Counted from the stretch's first letter, positions 8,454 to 18,146 are shown. The stretch is 64,000 bases of DNA from Acidovorax sp. (GCA_030692685.1 JAUXZO010000160.1:1-64000), one strand, 5' to 3'. Translations and numbers: made by a program. Notes: generated by a model from the sequence alone, not told the origin.

Positions 8454-9977
8454 ATGAAACTCAAAACCCGAATCCTGTGGCTGTGCGCGGCCACCTTGCT
8501 GGGGCTCGTGGTCCTGTCTGCTGTGGCGCTCACCACGCTTTATCAGTCGATGATGAAAGAGCGCACGGCGCAGTTGTCCAACCTGGTGGTACTGGCCCAC
8601 GCGGCCGCGCAAAAGGCCTACGACCAGGAAAAGAGTGGCGCCCTGTCGCGCGAAGACGCCATCAAGGAAGCCACCCGCACCATCGGCAGTTTTGTGGACA
8701 AGGACAAATACTTCTTTGTCCGCGGCTTCGCGAACGACATCAACTACGTGCATCCCAACCCCAAACGCATTGGCATCGTCGATGAAAAAGGCGGCAAAGA
8801 GGCTGGGTTGCGTTACCGCGCTGCGTTGCAGGGCAAGACCATCGGAACCGTCACCGCGCCCGGCACGCGCCCCGGCGCGAAGGAGCCGGTAGACAAGCTG
8901 TACGCCATCATCAAGTTCGAGCCGTGGGACTGGATCATCGGCTTTGGCGACTATGTGGACGACATCGAGAACGCCTTCTGGCGCAACACGGCGATCCTGC
9001 TGTCCATCGGCGCGGTGCTGATGCTCATCGTGGCGTTGATGGCCTGGCAGATGCTGCGCACTTTGGTGCACCAGCTGGGCGGCGAGCCGCAGTACGCGGC
9101 CGATGTGGTGACGCAGATTGCCGAAGGAAATCTGGCAGTGGACGTGCAGACGCTTCCTGGCGACACCACCAGCATCCTGCACGCCATCCGCGCCATGCGA
9201 GACAACCTTTCGCACCTGGTGACCCAGGTGCGCGACAGCACCGATTCAATCACCACCGCGTCGTCCGAAATTGCAGCGGGCAACGGCGACCTGTCGTCCC
9301 GCACCGAGTCGCAGGCCAGCGCTCTGCAAGAGACTGCAGCATCGATGGAGCAACTGACCGCAACCGTGCAGCAGAACGCAGCCAATGCCAAGCGTGCCGA
9401 CGAGCTGGCGCGTGCCGCATCGGACATGGCCGTGCGTGGTGGCGATGTGGTGCAGCAGGTGGTGGGCACCATGGGCTCCATCGACCAGTCCTCGCGCAAG
9501 ATCGTGGACATCATCAGCGTCATTGACGGGATCGCGTTTCAAACCAACATCCTGGCGCTGAACGCCGCGGTTGAAGCTGCCCGCGCGGGTGAGCAGGGTC
9601 GGGGCTTTGCCGTAGTGGCCAGCGAAGTGCGCAGCCTGGCCCAGCGCAGTGCGGCGGCGGCCAAGGAGATCAAGGGCCTGATCGACGACTCTGTGGCCAA
9701 GGTGGGGCTGGGCACCCAACTGGTCGAGCAGGCGGGCGCCACCATGAGCGAGGTAGTGGCCGGAGTGAAAAGCGTGACCACCATGGTGGCTGAGATCAGC
9801 GCTGCCAGTGGCGAGCAAAGCGCAGGCATTGCCCAGGTCAACCAGGCCATCTCGCAAATGGACCAGAGCACGCAGCAGAACGCGGCGCTGGTGGAAGAAG
9901 CCCTGGCCGCCGCGCAGTCGCTGAGCCAGCAGGCGGTGATGCTGTCGCAGACGGTGGGGCAGTTCCGAGTGGCGTAA
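8454..9977 (+). CDS. Methyl-accepting chemotaxis protein with single Cache domain
   Basis: The 507-residue receptor has TM1 (about residues 7-30), a periplasmic single-Cache sensor (about 35-180, with [18 protein letters not shown] and [15 protein letters not shown]), TM2 (about 185-207), a HAMP region, and the cytoplasmic signalling domain. The conserved tip [20 protein letters not shown] and [17 protein letters not shown] is present. The C-terminus (VGQFRVA) lacks a CheR/CheB-binding pentapeptide. The start at 8454 ([11 protein letters not shown]) is preferred over an upstream in-frame ATG because the membrane anchor begins there. The ligand is unknown; such Cache domains often bind small carboxylates. 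Confidence 0.92.
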   Translation: MKLKTRILWLCAATLLGLVVLSAVALTTLYQSMMKERTAQLSNLVVLAHAAAQKAYDQEKSGALSREDAIKEATRTIGSFVDKDKYFFVRGFANDINYVHPNPKRIGIVDEKGGKEAGLRYRAALQGKTIGTVTAPGTRPGAKEPVDKLYAIIKFEPWDWIIGFGDYVDDIENAFWRNTAILLSIGAVLMLIVALMAWQMLRTLVHQLGGEPQYAADVVTQIAEGNLAVDVQTLPGDTTSILHAIRAMRDNLSHLVTQVRDSTDSITTASSEIAAGNGDLSSRTESQASALQETAASMEQLTATVQQNAANAKRADELARAASDMAVRGGDVVQQVVGTMGSIDQSSRKIVDIISVIDGIAFQTNILALNAAVEAARAGEQGRGFAVVASEVRSLAQRSAAAAKEIKGLIDDSVAKVGLGTQLVEQAGATMSEVVAGVKSVTTMVAEISAASGEQSAGIAQVNQAISQMDQSTQQNAALVEEALAAAQSLSQQAVMLSQTVGQFRVA

Positions 9978-10140
9978 GCCACGGAGCCTGTCGGGTTTGG
10001 AAATCGTCGGCTGCAAATGGACCGCAGTGGTCCATTTTTGGCTACGCCGCTCTTCGAGAACGCCGTCTTTTTAGCCCCATGGCCGGGCTATGAGGCTGCG
10101 GTTTCGGCAAAAACTGTCCTCCGAGTCCGACGGGCTCCTG

Positions 10141-10179
10141 GGGCAGGGTGTTTGAAGGCCGGGTTCGCCCTGCCTTTTT
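10141..10179 (+). terminator. Rho-independent terminator after the chemoreceptor gene
   Basis: GGCAGGG (10142-10148) pairs with CCCTGCC (10168-10174), followed directly by TTTTT. It lies 165 bp after the chemoreceptor stop and just before the end of the convergent nadM/Nudix gene. Confidence 0.65.
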
Positions 10180-10190
10180 CATTTCCGACC

Positions 10191-11240
10191 CTATGCAGTG
10201 GGCGTGATCAAGCCCGTCAGCCCCAGAAAGTGATCCAGCATGTGGAAGTGGTCTTCAAAAAAATCCTCTTCCAAACCTGCCAGCTGGTCGATGCGCGTCC
10301 ACTGCACCAGCATTGCGTCGTCATCGGCCAACACCGCCGGAAACGGCGCATCTCCCAGGTCAAAGTAATGAGCATGCGTCAGCGTTCGCCCGCGCTGGCT
10401 GCGGTCAGGGTGGTCGAACACGGCCACGGACTGCAGCGCGGCGCGCATGGTGGGCTCAGGTAAATCGCAGTGGGTTTCTTCCACCAGCTCGCGCAAGCAT
10501 GACTGCCACACGGTTTCGCGCTGTTCGATGAAGCCACCGGGCACGGCCAGCTGGCCTTTGCCGGGGGCGTGGGCACGGCGGATCAGCAGCACATGGTCGC
10601 GGCAGCGCAGCACGGCATCTACCGTCACAAACACGGGCGGGTAGGGCGCGGCGGACCAGGCCTGGCGGTAGCCGCGCAGCATTTGCCACTCTTGCTGCAG
10701 CGCCAGGTACTGCGGGGTGTGCGCAAACTGGATCAATGTGGCCAGGGTGCTGGCGGGCGTCTGGTCAGCCAGGGGGGCGAGGGCAGATGGCACCGTGTCG
10801 GGGCTCGCGCCAAACCAGGCGTCGCGGATGGCGGTGGCGTCGATGGGGCCCTGGCGCTCGACATGGATCAGCTCCCAGCCGGGGAACGCGCTGAGGTATC
10901 CGCTGGTGGCGTCTTTGAAGTGGCCCACCAGTCCGATTCGCCCACCGGGCAAGGTCATGCGGGCAACGCCCTGGCGCACGGCCTGCACCCACACGGCTTC
11001 GTTGTAATAGTCGCGCATGGGCAGCACCCGCACGCGGCTGCGGTCGGCCTCGGGCAGCGCGGCGCGCAGCATGGCCTCGCGTTCCGGCCAGGTAAACGGG
11101 TTCTTGGGCGAGCGTGCCTGCCAGGCCGATCCCACCACCACGATGACTTGCTGTGCGCTGTCGAGCGCGCGTTGCAGCAGCGCCATGTGGCCGTTGTGCA
11201 CGGGTTCAAAACGCCCGATGTAGATGGCGGTATCGACCAT
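10191..11240 (-). CDS. nadM: Bifunctional NMN adenylyltransferase / Nudix hydrolase
   Basis: The 349-residue protein joins two domains. The N-terminal nucleotidyltransferase (about 1-175) has the ATP-binding YIGRFEPVHNGHMALL and a late ATAIRD motif, as in NadM-type NMN adenylyltransferases. The C-terminal Nudix domain (about 200-349) has an intact catalytic Nudix box: GGFIEQRE, then REL and VEET. The fused form is known from several bacteria, where the Nudix half hydrolyses ADP-ribose. It is the last gene of the NAD cluster. There is no nadV here, so its NMN source is unclear; it may also adenylate nicotinate mononucleotide. Confidence 0.9.
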   Translation of the reverse strand: MVDTAIYIGRFEPVHNGHMALLQRALDSAQQVIVVVGSAWQARSPKNPFTWPEREAMLRAALPEADRSRVRVLPMRDYYNEAVWVQAVRQGVARMTLPGGRIGLVGHFKDATSGYLSAFPGWELIHVERQGPIDATAIRDAWFGASPDTVPSALAPLADQTPASTLATLIQFAHTPQYLALQQEWQMLRGYRQAWSAAPYPPVFVTVDAVLRCRDHVLLIRRAHAPGKGQLAVPGGFIEQRETVWQSCLRELVEETHCDLPEPTMRAALQSVAVFDHPDRSQRGRTLTHAHYFDLGDAPFPAVLADDDAMLVQWTRIDQLAGLEEDFFEDHFHMLDHFLGLTGLITPTA

Positions 11241-11288
11241 GTGTCTCCAGTCGTTTTCGGATGATTTTGGAACTACTTTTAGATGTTT

Positions 11289-11338
11289 TTAGGCGCTAGC
11301 GCTTATCCATAAAGCGCTAGCAGCTATCTTTTTTGTAG
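11289..11338 (+). repeat. Dispersed palindromic element, copy 3
   Basis: Arms GCTAGCGCTT (11295-11304) and AAGCGCTAGC (11312-11321) form a perfect 10-bp stem with loop ATCCATA, followed by AGCTATCTTTTTTG. It lies between nadE and nadM/Nudix, which are both on the minus strand, so here the T-tract side points against transcription. Confidence 0.8.
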
Positions 11339-11359
11339 TAATTTTACCGTGGAGCCGTT

Positions 11360-13060
11360 TCACACATACCGGGCCGCAATGGGCATCTGCCGCCCGCTGC
11401 CAAACGCCCGTGCCCGCACGCGCACGATGGGTGGGGCCTGGCGGCGTTTGTATTCGTTGCGCGCCACCATCATGCGCACGCGCTGCACCAGGGCGCGGCC
11501 TGCGTCGTCGGTTTGCAGCTGGGCCACAAACGCCTGGGCGGCGGCGTGTTCGGCGGTGGAAAGGCGGTCGCCTTCGATCAGCAGCTTGAGCACTTCGTCG
11601 AGCACGGGGTAGGGCGGCAGGCTGTCGATGTCGCGCTGGTCGGGCGCCAGCTCGGCAGAGGGTTCCTTGTCGATGATGGCCTGTGGAATCAGTTCGCGCC
11701 CCGCGTGTTCGTTGATGTGGCGCGAGAGGGCAAACACTTCTGTTTTGTAGAGGTCACCAATCAAGCCTAGCCCGCCATTGGTGTCGCCGTACAGCGTGCA
11801 GTAGCCCACCGAGATTTCACTCTTGTTGCCCGTGGTGAGCAGCAGGTGGCCAAAGGCGTTGGAGTGTTCCATCAGCACCGTGCCGCGTATGCGCGCCTGC
11901 AGGTTCTCCAGCGGCAGGCCTGCCAGCGGCTTGGCAAAGCTGGCCTCGAAATGCTGCGCATAGCCCGCCACCAGCTCTGCAATGGGGTGCGTGAAGAGCT
12001 GCACGCCCAGGTTGTGGCACAGCGCCACCGAGTCATCGACCGAGCCGCTGCTGGAATAGCGTGACGGCATGGTGATGCCGACCACGTTGTCCGAACCCAG
12101 TGCCTCCACCGCCAGCGCCAGGGTCAGCGCGCTGTCGATGCCGCCCGAGCTGCCCACCACCACCTGTGTGAAGCCGCAGCGCCGCGCGTAGTCCCGAAGG
12201 CCCAGCACGATCTGCTGGCGGTAAAAGTCCATGGGAGGGATGCCTTGCAGCGGCACGGCCGCCGGGTGCTCGCCTTCGGCCGTCAAAAAGCGCCCGCCTT
12301 CAAATCGCAGGGTGCGCACGTCTTCCACAAAACGCGGTGCTTCAAACACGATGCCCGCGTCTGGTTCGGCGGCAAACGACCCGCCGTCGTACACAAGCTG
12401 GTCGTGCCCGCCGATCTGGTTCACATACAGGATGGGCAAGCCGTGGCGGCGCGACGAGCCGCCAAACATCTGGTGGCGCTGCTCGCGTTTGCCCACATGG
12501 CTGGGGCTGGCGTTGATGCTGATCACCAGGTCGGGCGCGGCGTCGCGCATGCGCTCGAAGGGGTTGATCACGTAGTCGCCGCCATGGTCGTTCCAGCCGT
12601 CTTCACACACCAGCAGGCCAACCTGCGCGTTGCCGATGCGCAGTACCTTGGCCACGTCCGGGCCGGGTTCGAAGTGACGGCGTTCGTCAAAGATGTTGTA
12701 GGTGGGCAGCAGCTGCTTGGCGTATTGCAGGCGCACGGCGCCGCCTTGCAACACCAGCAGGCTGTTGTGCAGGCGTTTGCCCGGGCCGCTGGTGGGTGTG
12801 GGGGCACCTACCACCCAGTGCATTTGCGGCAGTGCGGCAGATGCGGTCTGCAGCGCGGCAAGGCCTGCGGCAATGCGCTGCTGGAAGGCGGTTTCCTCGA
12901 GCAGGTCACCGGGGTAGTAGCCGCAGAGGGACAGTTCGCTGAAAACGACCAGGTCTGACTGTTCGCGCGCGGCTTGCTGGGCAGCCGTGACCATGCGGGC
13001 CACGTTGCCCTCGATGTCGCCGACGGTGAAATTGAGTTGGGCTATGGTGATGCGGAGCAT
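11360..13060 (-). CDS. nadE: Glutamine-hydrolysing NAD+ synthetase
   Basis: The 566-residue enzyme has an N-terminal nitrilase-like glutaminase domain with Glu in VVFSELSLCGYYPGDL, Lys in AKQLLPTYNIFDE and nucleophile Cys in LLVCEDGWND. The C-terminal synthetase domain has the ATP loop VVGSSGGIDSALTLALAVEA (SGGxDS). It makes NAD+ from nicotinate adenine dinucleotide, ATP and glutamine. The start MLRITIAQLNF at 13060 was chosen over a longer extension because the glutaminase fold begins there. It is the third gene of the NAD cluster. Confidence 0.95.
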   Translation of the reverse strand: MLRITIAQLNFTVGDIEGNVARMVTAAQQAAREQSDLVVFSELSLCGYYPGDLLEETAFQQRIAAGLAALQTASAALPQMHWVVGAPTPTSGPGKRLHNSLLVLQGGAVRLQYAKQLLPTYNIFDERRHFEPGPDVAKVLRIGNAQVGLLVCEDGWNDHGGDYVINPFERMRDAAPDLVISINASPSHVGKREQRHQMFGGSSRRHGLPILYVNQIGGHDQLVYDGGSFAAEPDAGIVFEAPRFVEDVRTLRFEGGRFLTAEGEHPAAVPLQGIPPMDFYRQQIVLGLRDYARRCGFTQVVVGSSGGIDSALTLALAVEALGSDNVVGITMPSRYSSSGSVDDSVALCHNLGVQLFTHPIAELVAGYAQHFEASFAKPLAGLPLENLQARIRGTVLMEHSNAFGHLLLTTGNKSEISVGYCTLYGDTNGGLGLIGDLYKTEVFALSRHINEHAGRELIPQAIIDKEPSAELAPDQRDIDSLPPYPVLDEVLKLLIEGDRLSTAEHAAAQAFVAQLQTDDAGRALVQRVRMMVARNEYKRRQAPPIVRVRARAFGSGRQMPIAARYV

Positions 13061-13200
13061 GTTTTTTTCCGTTGGTGCAGCAGAGCGGTCGAAGTGGCTG
13101 AACAACTCAGCGAAGCGGTCACTGCTAGGCGTTTCGTCGCAGACAGTACCGCAGGTACGGCAAGACGGAACAACGACGCCAGGAGTGTTTTCTCAGCCGC

Positions 13201-14409
13201 TCAGTGTGCAACGTTGAACACTTGGCGCAGATACGCCAGGTACGTTTCATCGTCGCACAGGGTTTTGCCGGGTGTGTCCGACAGCTTTGCCACGGGCTGG
13301 CCATTGGCATGCACCAGTTTCATCACGATGTTGAGCGGGCGCAGCTCGGGGGCCACAGCCGGGTCCGCCATGTCATTGGTCAGGTTCGTGCCAATGCCAA
13401 ACCCGAGCTGTGTGCGGTCGCCAAAGTGGCGGTAAAGCATGAGCGCACGTTCGAGGTTGAGTCCGTCGGAGAACACCAGCCGCTTGGTGTTGGCGTCGAT
13501 GCGCAGGCGGGCGTAATGGGCCAACGCCTTTTCGCCCCAGGCCACCGGGTCGCCCGAGTCGTGCCGCAAGCCATCAAACAGCTTGGCGAAGTACAGGTCA
13601 AAGTCGGCCAGAAAGGCGTCCATGCCCACGGTGTCGGTCAGTGCAATGCCCAGGTCGCCCCGGTATTCCTGCACCCAGTCTTCGAGCGCCGCCTTTTGAA
13701 AATCGCGCAGGCGCACGCCCAGCGCCTGGTAGGTTTGCAGGTATTCGTGCGCCATGGTGCCGATGGGCACCAGATTCAAATCACGCGCCAGCAGCACGTT
13801 GCTGGTGCCCTTGAACCATTGCGGCGCCTGCGTGGCAAAGGTCTGCACCACCTCGCGCTGCCAGGCGCCGCTGTAGCGGCGGCGCAGGCCAAAGTCGAAC
13901 AGCTCGAATGGGTGGCGCAGCGTAGCTTGCTGCGCCAGCGCCTGCAGCTGCTGCACCTTGGCGGCCAGGCGTTCGCGGCCGCTGGCCAGGGCCGGGGCTG
14001 CGTCAAAGCGGCGAAAGTACAGCTCATTGACGATGGCCAGCACGAAGATTTCAAACCCCATCACATGCACCTGCGGACCGCGCGCCACGATGTGCAGTTG
14101 GTCGCCTTCGGCCCAGGCGTTGATGAAATTGCGCTGAAACTGAAAGATGCGCAGAAAGTCGATGAAGTCGCTTTTGATGTAGCGCAGAGAGCCCACGTAG
14201 GCCAGCTCGCCCTGCGTAAAGCGCAGCGTGCACAGGTGGTCGAGTGCGGCGTTCACCTCGGGCAGCAGCTCGGCCAGCGGGTAGGCCGGGGTGTTGCGGC
14301 ACACAAAGCGGTATTCGCTTTGCGTTTGTGGGTGGCGGTGCAACAGGGCCTGCCACATGGTGAACTTGTACAGGTCGGTGTCGAGCAGGCTGGTGATGAT
14401 GGGGTTCAT
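13201..14409 (-). CDS. pncB: Nicotinate phosphoribosyltransferase
   Basis: The 402-residue PncB converts nicotinate and PRPP to nicotinate mononucleotide in the Preiss-Handler salvage route. It begins [20 protein letters not shown], the signature of the family, and contains [12 protein letters not shown] with the histidine that is phosphorylated in PncB enzymes. Length is normal. It follows pncA in the same direction, with a palindromic element in the short gap. Confidence 0.95.
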   Translation of the reverse strand: MNPIITSLLDTDLYKFTMWQALLHRHPQTQSEYRFVCRNTPAYPLAELLPEVNAALDHLCTLRFTQGELAYVGSLRYIKSDFIDFLRIFQFQRNFINAWAEGDQLHIVARGPQVHVMGFEIFVLAIVNELYFRRFDAAPALASGRERLAAKVQQLQALAQQATLRHPFELFDFGLRRRYSGAWQREVVQTFATQAPQWFKGTSNVLLARDLNLVPIGTMAHEYLQTYQALGVRLRDFQKAALEDWVQEYRGDLGIALTDTVGMDAFLADFDLYFAKLFDGLRHDSGDPVAWGEKALAHYARLRIDANTKRLVFSDGLNLERALMLYRHFGDRTQLGFGIGTNLTNDMADPAVAPELRPLNIVMKLVHANGQPVAKLSDTPGKTLCDDETYLAYLRQVFNVAH

Positions 14410-14423
14410 TGTTTGCTCCTAAT

Positions 14424-14475
14424 GTTGTAGCTATTAGCGCTTTATATATAAGCGCTAGAGGCTGATTTGACTGCT
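14424..14475 (-). repeat. Dispersed palindromic element, copy 4, overlapping the pncA stop
   Basis: Arms TAGCGCTT (14435-14442) and AAGCGCTA (14450-14457) flank a 7-base AT-rich loop. The right flank AGAGGCTGATTTGACT belongs to the element and encodes the last residues of PncA. The PncA stop codon (TAG, 14457-14455 on the minus strand) lies within the hairpin arm. Confidence 0.8.
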
Positions 14476-15312
14476 ATTCTCAAGCCGCACTCCATGCGCG
14501 CGCATGGTGTCTAGAAAGGCTTGGTGCTGTACCTCAAACCCACCTACCGGGCTCATGCAGTCCGTCAGCAGAACGATGTGCTCGGGCCGCGCCCCGTGCT
14601 TCAGGCGGGGCAGGTGCTGGACGATGTGTTCGGTGGTGGCACGCACGCAATGGCTGCTGGCCTCGCCCGCAATGAGCAACAGGTCGGCGGTGTTGAGCGC
14701 ATCGAGCAGCCGGGTGTTGAGTGCGGTGCTGGGGTCATCGGCATCCACCACCTCGGCCTCGATGGCGCTGTAGTGTTCGGTCCAGGGGTTGGTGCCCTTG
14801 AACACGTTGTGCACCGCGCGCTGGCGCTGCAACTGCCAGTCGCCGCAGGCGGCCAACACGTCGGCATGCACGCCATGGCCCCAGCTTCCGATCTCGCAGT
14901 GCACGGGCCACACCATGAGGGTGTAGCGCCCGCGGGCTTCGAGCGCGTCCAGGTACGCCAGCGTGCGGGGCAGGTGGGCGGGGTTGCGTGGCGCAAAAGC
15001 ACCTGCGCGCACCTGGGCGGAGGTGATGGGCGTGAACGGCCCCACGGCACGCCCGTCGGCCTGTTGCCAAAAGCCGGGGTGGGCCATGTCGATGCGCTGG
15101 TGTGAATCCAGGGTGACCGTGACCGCGTCGACTTGTGCGGCGTGGGTGCGGATGAACGCGGCCACGCGTTGCATGTCTGCATGGGCGCCTGCCACGGGCA
15201 GGCTGGGTGCGGTGCGTGCACCCGTGGTGGGATCGGTGGGCTGCCAGACCGTGGGGAAGTCGCAAAAGTCGTTTTGCGGGTCGATCACCAGAAGCTGGAT
15301 GTTGCGGGACAT
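14455..15312 (-). CDS. pncA: Isochorismatase-family hydrolase, probable nicotinamidase
   Basis: The 285-residue cysteine hydrolase has the catalytic Asp in LLVIDPQNDFCDFP and the catalytic Cys in LLIAGEASSHCVRATTEH. The family includes nicotinamidase, which makes nicotinate from nicotinamide for PncB. It is longer than the usual 200-215 residues, so the substrate is inferred mainly from the NAD cluster. It is the first gene of the cluster and is divergent from the NrtR-type gene. Its last residues and stop codon are encoded by a palindromic repeat. Confidence 0.8.
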   Translation of the reverse strand: MSRNIQLLVIDPQNDFCDFPTVWQPTDPTTGARTAPSLPVAGAHADMQRVAAFIRTHAAQVDAVTVTLDSHQRIDMAHPGFWQQADGRAVGPFTPITSAQVRAGAFAPRNPAHLPRTLAYLDALEARGRYTLMVWPVHCEIGSWGHGVHADVLAACGDWQLQRQRAVHNVFKGTNPWTEHYSAIEAEVVDADDPSTALNTRLLDALNTADLLLIAGEASSHCVRATTEHIVQHLPRLKHGARPEHIVLLTDCMSPVGGFEVQHQAFLDTMRAHGVRLENSSQISL

Positions 15313-15340
15313 GGTGTTCTCCTTTGCTGTGACTGCAGTG

Positions 15341-15372
15341 TAGGGTTGTTAATTTAATATTGCAACTAACAA
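15341..15372. promoter_or_regulatory. Candidate NrtR operator region
   Basis: In the divergent pncA/nrtR gap an AT-rich imperfect palindrome is bounded by GTTG (15345-15348) and CAAC (15363-15366), with 12 of 22 positions symmetric. It lies about 30 bp upstream of pncA. It is the only obvious symmetric AT-rich block in the gap, but it was not matched to a known NrtR consensus. Confidence 0.35.
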
Positions 15373-15493
15373 AATGAATACCTGATGTTCATCCGGGTTC
15401 GCAAGAATATTTCAAAAGAAGTAGCTGGTAATCGATGCATGAAGTGGTAGCCTTGTTTGTCCGAATTTGCACTGAACTATCTCCAAAACACCC

Positions 15494-16180
15494 ATGGCCC
15501 CCGTGAAAGACGCCGACGCCCCTGCCATCCTCTGCACCGTGGATGTGGTGCTGCTCACACTGCAGCAGGGCAGTCTGCAAGTGGCCCTGGTGCGCCGCGA
15601 GCGGGCGCCTTTTGCAGGCGTGCTTGCGTTGCCCGGCGGCTACATTCACGCGCAAGACGACACCGATGCGCAAGCCAGCGCGGCCCGGGTGCTGCGCGAC
15701 AAGGCGGGCCTTCAAAGCCCCTATCTGGAACAACTGGCCACCTTTTCGGGCCCGGTGCGGGACCCGCGGGGCTGGTCGGTGGCGGTGGTGTATTGCGCAT
15801 TGGTGCCGCACGCGGTGTTGGTGCAGGCGGCGGACCGCATCACGCTGGTGGCGGTGGATGGGCTGCCCCCCTTGCCGTTTGACCACCGCCAGATCATCGA
15901 CACCGCCGTGCAGCGAGTGCGCAGCAAAAGCCAGTATTCGTCGCTGCCGGTGCACCTGTGCGCTGAGCCGTTCACGCTGCCGCAGTTGCAGTTGGTGTAC
16001 GAAGCGGTGCTGGGCGAGCCGATCAACAAGGTCAGTTTTCGCCGCAAGGTGGACGAGCTGGCCATGCTGGAGGCCGTGCCCGGCGCCCTGCAGATGGGCG
16101 GTGCACACCGGCCCGCGCAGCTGTACCGGGTGCGGGCCGCGTACCGACAGGCGTTGTCGTTGAGCGCTCGGGGCTTGTAA
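15494..16180 (+). CDS. nrtR: NrtR-type Nudix-related transcriptional regulator of NAD metabolism
   Basis: The 228-residue protein has an N-terminal Nudix-like domain (about 10-140) and a C-terminal winged-helix-like region (about 155-228, containing FTLPQLQLVYEAVLGEPINK and VSFRRKVDELAML), the NrtR architecture. The Nudix box is degenerate: in GGYIHAQDDTDAQ and AARVLRDKAGL, the catalytic RE and EE pairs are not conserved. NrtR proteins sense ADP-ribose and repress NAD salvage genes, which fits the divergent pncA-pncB-nadE-nadM cluster. The start ATGGCCCCCGTG at 15494 precedes the Nudix fold by a short lead. Confidence 0.85.
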   Translation: MAPVKDADAPAILCTVDVVLLTLQQGSLQVALVRRERAPFAGVLALPGGYIHAQDDTDAQASAARVLRDKAGLQSPYLEQLATFSGPVRDPRGWSVAVVYCALVPHAVLVQAADRITLVAVDGLPPLPFDHRQIIDTAVQRVRSKSQYSSLPVHLCAEPFTLPQLQLVYEAVLGEPINKVSFRRKVDELAMLEAVPGALQMGGAHRPAQLYRVRAAYRQALSLSARGL

Positions 16181-16416
16181 AGGCGCTCCAGTGAACGGTG
16201 GGGCGGCACAAAAAAGTTGGACCCTGTCATGGAAATCTGGCACAAACGCAGGCGATGTGTCCCATGATCGCGGTTCGCGCGGGGGTGTGCCTGGGCAGGC
16301 CGGCGCGGGGCAGGGGTACGGGGGATCGGCTGAACCTGGAGGGTTCAGCGCAGAAGTCTTCAGCACCACCAATAATTTGCCGGCACGCTGCGCGTGCTGG
16401 CCTCTGAGGGAGATTC

Positions 16417-17658
16417 ATGTCTTTGCGGCTTAAATTCAATCTGGTGCTGGCGGCAGTGCTGCTGCTGGCTGCGGCGGGTGCGGGGGGCTACGTGCACCGG
16501 TTTGTGCAGCAGTCGGCCATCGAGGAGGTGCAGCACAACTCGCAGATCATGATGCACTCGGCCATGGCGATCCGCGACTACACCACGGAGCTGATCAAGC
16601 CCCATCTGGACGTGACGTTGGCCGAAAAGTTCTTGCCCCAGACCGTGCCCGCCTATGCGGCCACCGAAACATTGCGCCGCTTGCAAAGCCGCTTTCCGGG
16701 TTACGAATACAAGGAAGCGGTGCTCAACCCCACCAACCTGCGCGACCGTGCCAACGAGTGGGAAGAGCGCGTCATTAACGACTTTCGGGACGGCAAGGCA
16801 GAACTGAAAAAAGAGGTGACCGGCGAAGTGGGCGAAGGCATGCACCGCGCCATGTATGTGGCCCGCCCCATCACCATCAAGCAGCCGCAGTGCCTGGCCT
16901 GCCACAGCACGCCGCAGGTGGCGCCGCCCACCATGATCAAGGTGTATGGCGACAAGAACGGGTTTGGTTGGAGCATGAACGAAACCGTGGGCATTCAGGT
17001 GGTCAAGGTGCCCATGTACTTCCCGCTTGAAAAAGCGCGCCAGACTTTCTATAACGTCATGGGCGCCCTTGTCGCCAGTTTTGTCTTGCTGTTTGTGGTG
17101 CTCAATCTGTCGCTGTCGTCGCTGGTGATCGAGCCCATGGCCCGACTCAACCGCAAGCTCGAAGACCTGGCTACCAAGGACTTTTTGACCGATCTGGTCA
17201 ATCGCCGCCGCTTCTTCGAAAGGCTGGAGGCCGAGATGGCCGAGACACGCATCCGAAAGAGCAGCCTGTCGGTGGTGATGCTGGACATCGACTTTTTCAA
17301 GCGCATCAACGACACCTTTGGGCATGACTCGGGAGACGTGGTGCTCAAGGCCACAGCGCTTCGCGTGCGCGAATTGCTGCGGTCGTCGGACTGCGCTGCA
17401 CGGTTTGGCGGTGAAGAGTTCATCCTGCTGCTCAAGGAAACCCCGGTGGACGCCGCTATGGCCATGGCCGAGGCCGTGCGCGCCCGCATTGCCAGCGTGC
17501 CTTTTGACTCGGTAGGCCATGTCAGCGCCAGTTTTGGTGTGGCAACGTGGGACCACAAGGAAGACAGCCACGCGCTCATCAAGCGGGCCGACACGGCGCT
17601 GTATGTCGCCAAGTCGCGTGGCCGCAATTGCGTGGTGCAGGCCGAAGAAGCGAAGTAA
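16417..17658 (+). CDS. Membrane diguanylate cyclase with haem-binding (Tll0287/DUF3365-like) sensor
   Basis: The 413-residue protein has a signal anchor (about 7-28), a periplasmic DUF3365/Tll0287-like domain (about 30-200) with a c-type haem motif CLACH at residues 159-163, a second membrane segment (about 210-235), then a GGDEF domain. The active site is RFGGEEF near residue 331, and an intact inhibitory I-site RSSD lies five residues before it. It should make c-di-GMP in response to redox state or a haem ligand. The next gene, convergent, encodes a hemerythrin. Confidence 0.88.
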   Translation: MSLRLKFNLVLAAVLLLAAAGAGGYVHRFVQQSAIEEVQHNSQIMMHSAMAIRDYTTELIKPHLDVTLAEKFLPQTVPAYAATETLRRLQSRFPGYEYKEAVLNPTNLRDRANEWEERVINDFRDGKAELKKEVTGEVGEGMHRAMYVARPITIKQPQCLACHSTPQVAPPTMIKVYGDKNGFGWSMNETVGIQVVKVPMYFPLEKARQTFYNVMGALVASFVLLFVVLNLSLSSLVIEPMARLNRKLEDLATKDFLTDLVNRRRFFERLEAEMAETRIRKSSLSVVMLDIDFFKRINDTFGHDSGDVVLKATALRVRELLRSSDCAARFGGEEFILLLKETPVDAAMAMAEAVRARIASVPFDSVGHVSASFGVATWDHKEDSHALIKRADTALYVAKSRGRNCVVQAEEAK

Positions 17659-17690
17659 CCTGAGGTGACAGCGCAGCGTGCACTGCACGG

Positions 17691-18146
17691 TCAGGCGGTG
17701 GCAGCCTTGGCCTCTTCGTAGTCGGCGCGGTAGCTGGTGGCCAGTGCCATTTTCTGCTTTTCAGTGAGCAGCTTGCCGGCCATCTGAAAGAAGCGGTGTT
17801 CTTCTTCTTTCAGATGGTGTTCCACCTTTTCAGCCAGTTTTTTGGCCAGCGGCAGCCACGTGGGTGTCGCCGGGTCCGCGTCTTCCAGCGATTCCACCAA
17901 TTCGTCGATCTGGTGGTGCTCTGAGATAGCGTGGCGAGACAAGTCAATGCCCGCATCATGTGCCATCAGCGGCACATAAAAATGACGGTCTTCGGCCAGT
18001 GCGTGCGCTGCCAACTCGGTTTTCAGTTGGTCAAAAAGCGCGCCACGCTCAGGCGTGTCGCCGCTGGTTTCGGTGAGTTGGCGGTACAGCGTGCGCTGCA
18101 GCTCATGGCTCTCACGCAGCGTTTCAAAGATGTTGAGATCGGCCAT
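17691..18146 (-). CDS. Hemerythrin HHE-domain protein
   Basis: The 151-residue, mostly helical cytoplasmic protein has the His/Glu pattern of a di-iron hemerythrin fold: HELQRTLYRQL, HALAEDRHFYVPLM, AISEHHQIDELVESL and VEHHLKEEEHRFFQM. Such proteins bind oxygen or protect and repair iron centres. It starts MADLNIFETLRESHE. The gene is convergent with the haem-containing diguanylate cyclase, their stops being only 33 bp apart. A direct functional link is inferred only. Confidence 0.88.
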   Translation of the reverse strand: MADLNIFETLRESHELQRTLYRQLTETSGDTPERGALFDQLKTELAAHALAEDRHFYVPLMAHDAGIDLSRHAISEHHQIDELVESLEDADPATPTWLPLAKKLAEKVEHHLKEEEHRFFQMAGKLLTEKQKMALATSYRADYEEAKAATA

